A stretch of DNA of 64,000 nucleotides from Amblyornis subalaris (Eukaryota > Chordata > Aves > Passeriformes > Ptilonorhynchidae), in NCBI GenBank assembly GCA_018881555.1, contig JACAXG010000109.1, forward strand, positions 357,266-421,265, in the 5' to 3' direction. Shown here piece after piece: positions 63,969-64,000 of this stretch. The number at the start of each line of letters is the position of its first letter. Position 1 is the stretch's first letter. The notes under the pieces are model-generated. The model was not told where the DNA came from, ran no database searches, and saw only the letters and a list, made by a program, of their open reading frames with translations. Position numbers and translations under genes: made by a program.

Positions 63969-64000
63969 ACGGAGATGATTTATTGCTGAATCAGTCTCAT

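Larger units (their letters stand above)
48263..64000 (+). other. TUSC3: TUSC3 intron 1 (at least 15.7 kb, runs off the window)
   Basis: The intron begins with GTAGAG and returns within a few hundred bases to AT-rich sequence. I looked among the translated frames for the expected exon 2 landmarks (WSSRRS, NGDKF and QRQCSVC-like segments) and did not find them, so exon 2 must lie beyond the window. A very long first intron is expected for this gene in other vertebrates. Its visible contents are an old CR1 tail, a long hairpin, a palindromic TG/TA repeat, a TTTCA/TTCCA satellite with a foldback and an LTR near the end. The rest is unremarkable AT-rich DNA. Confidence 0.8.

Overview
This looks like bird nuclear DNA, most likely a neoavian or passerine assembly. 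It is AT-rich and almost free of genes. It carries CR1-type LINE 3' ends, several avian endogenous-retrovirus (ERV) long terminal repeats (LTRs), and one sharp CpG island. Single N bases scattered through it suggest a short-read assembly. No bacterial or organellar gene was seen, nor any tRNA, rRNA or CRISPR array.

Only one protein-coding exon can be supported: the first coding exon of TUSC3 on the plus strand (48137-48262), an OST3/OST6-family subunit of the oligosaccharyltransferase complex. It sits in a CpG-island promoter at about 47.9-48.7 kb that has no TATA box. The promoter has an ACTACA-type ZNF143-like site, an inverted CCAAT box, a GC box and a YY1-like match over the start codon. 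From 48263 to the window end is intron 1, and exon 2 was not found. The upstream 47.8 kb is intergenic. From the human gene order (SGCZ-TUSC3-MSR1) it probably faces SGCZ, but nothing here proves that.

Layout: 1-12.4 kb is AT-rich intergenic DNA with one old CR1. The stretch 12.4-39.5 kb is an ERV landing zone with nine LTRs, apparently all solo. Three of these have perfect target-site duplications: 12468-13583 (GACTC), 14766-15134 (GATTTT) and 15817-16444 (GTTTTC, minus strand). Others lie at 17644-18989, 19499-20191, 20924-21504, about 30.06-30.70 kb, 33203-34951 (with a second, minus-strand LTR nested inside) and about 38.1-39.4 kb. Counting the nested one separately makes ten LTR copies. 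Ancient antisense CR1/L3-like relics lie near 25.9, 32.7 and 37.1 kb, and standard CR1 tails near 3.7, 36.2, 41.9 and 49.4 kb. The intron holds a long hairpin (54.04-54.10 kb), a palindromic AT/TG repeat, a TTTCA/TTCCA-type satellite with a 25-bp foldback (60.59-60.85 kb) and a terminal LTR (63.1-63.97 kb).

I found no new multi-gene system. The observations most worth checking are the LTR-in-LTR nesting, the duplicated-arm hairpins and the very old CR1/L3 relics.
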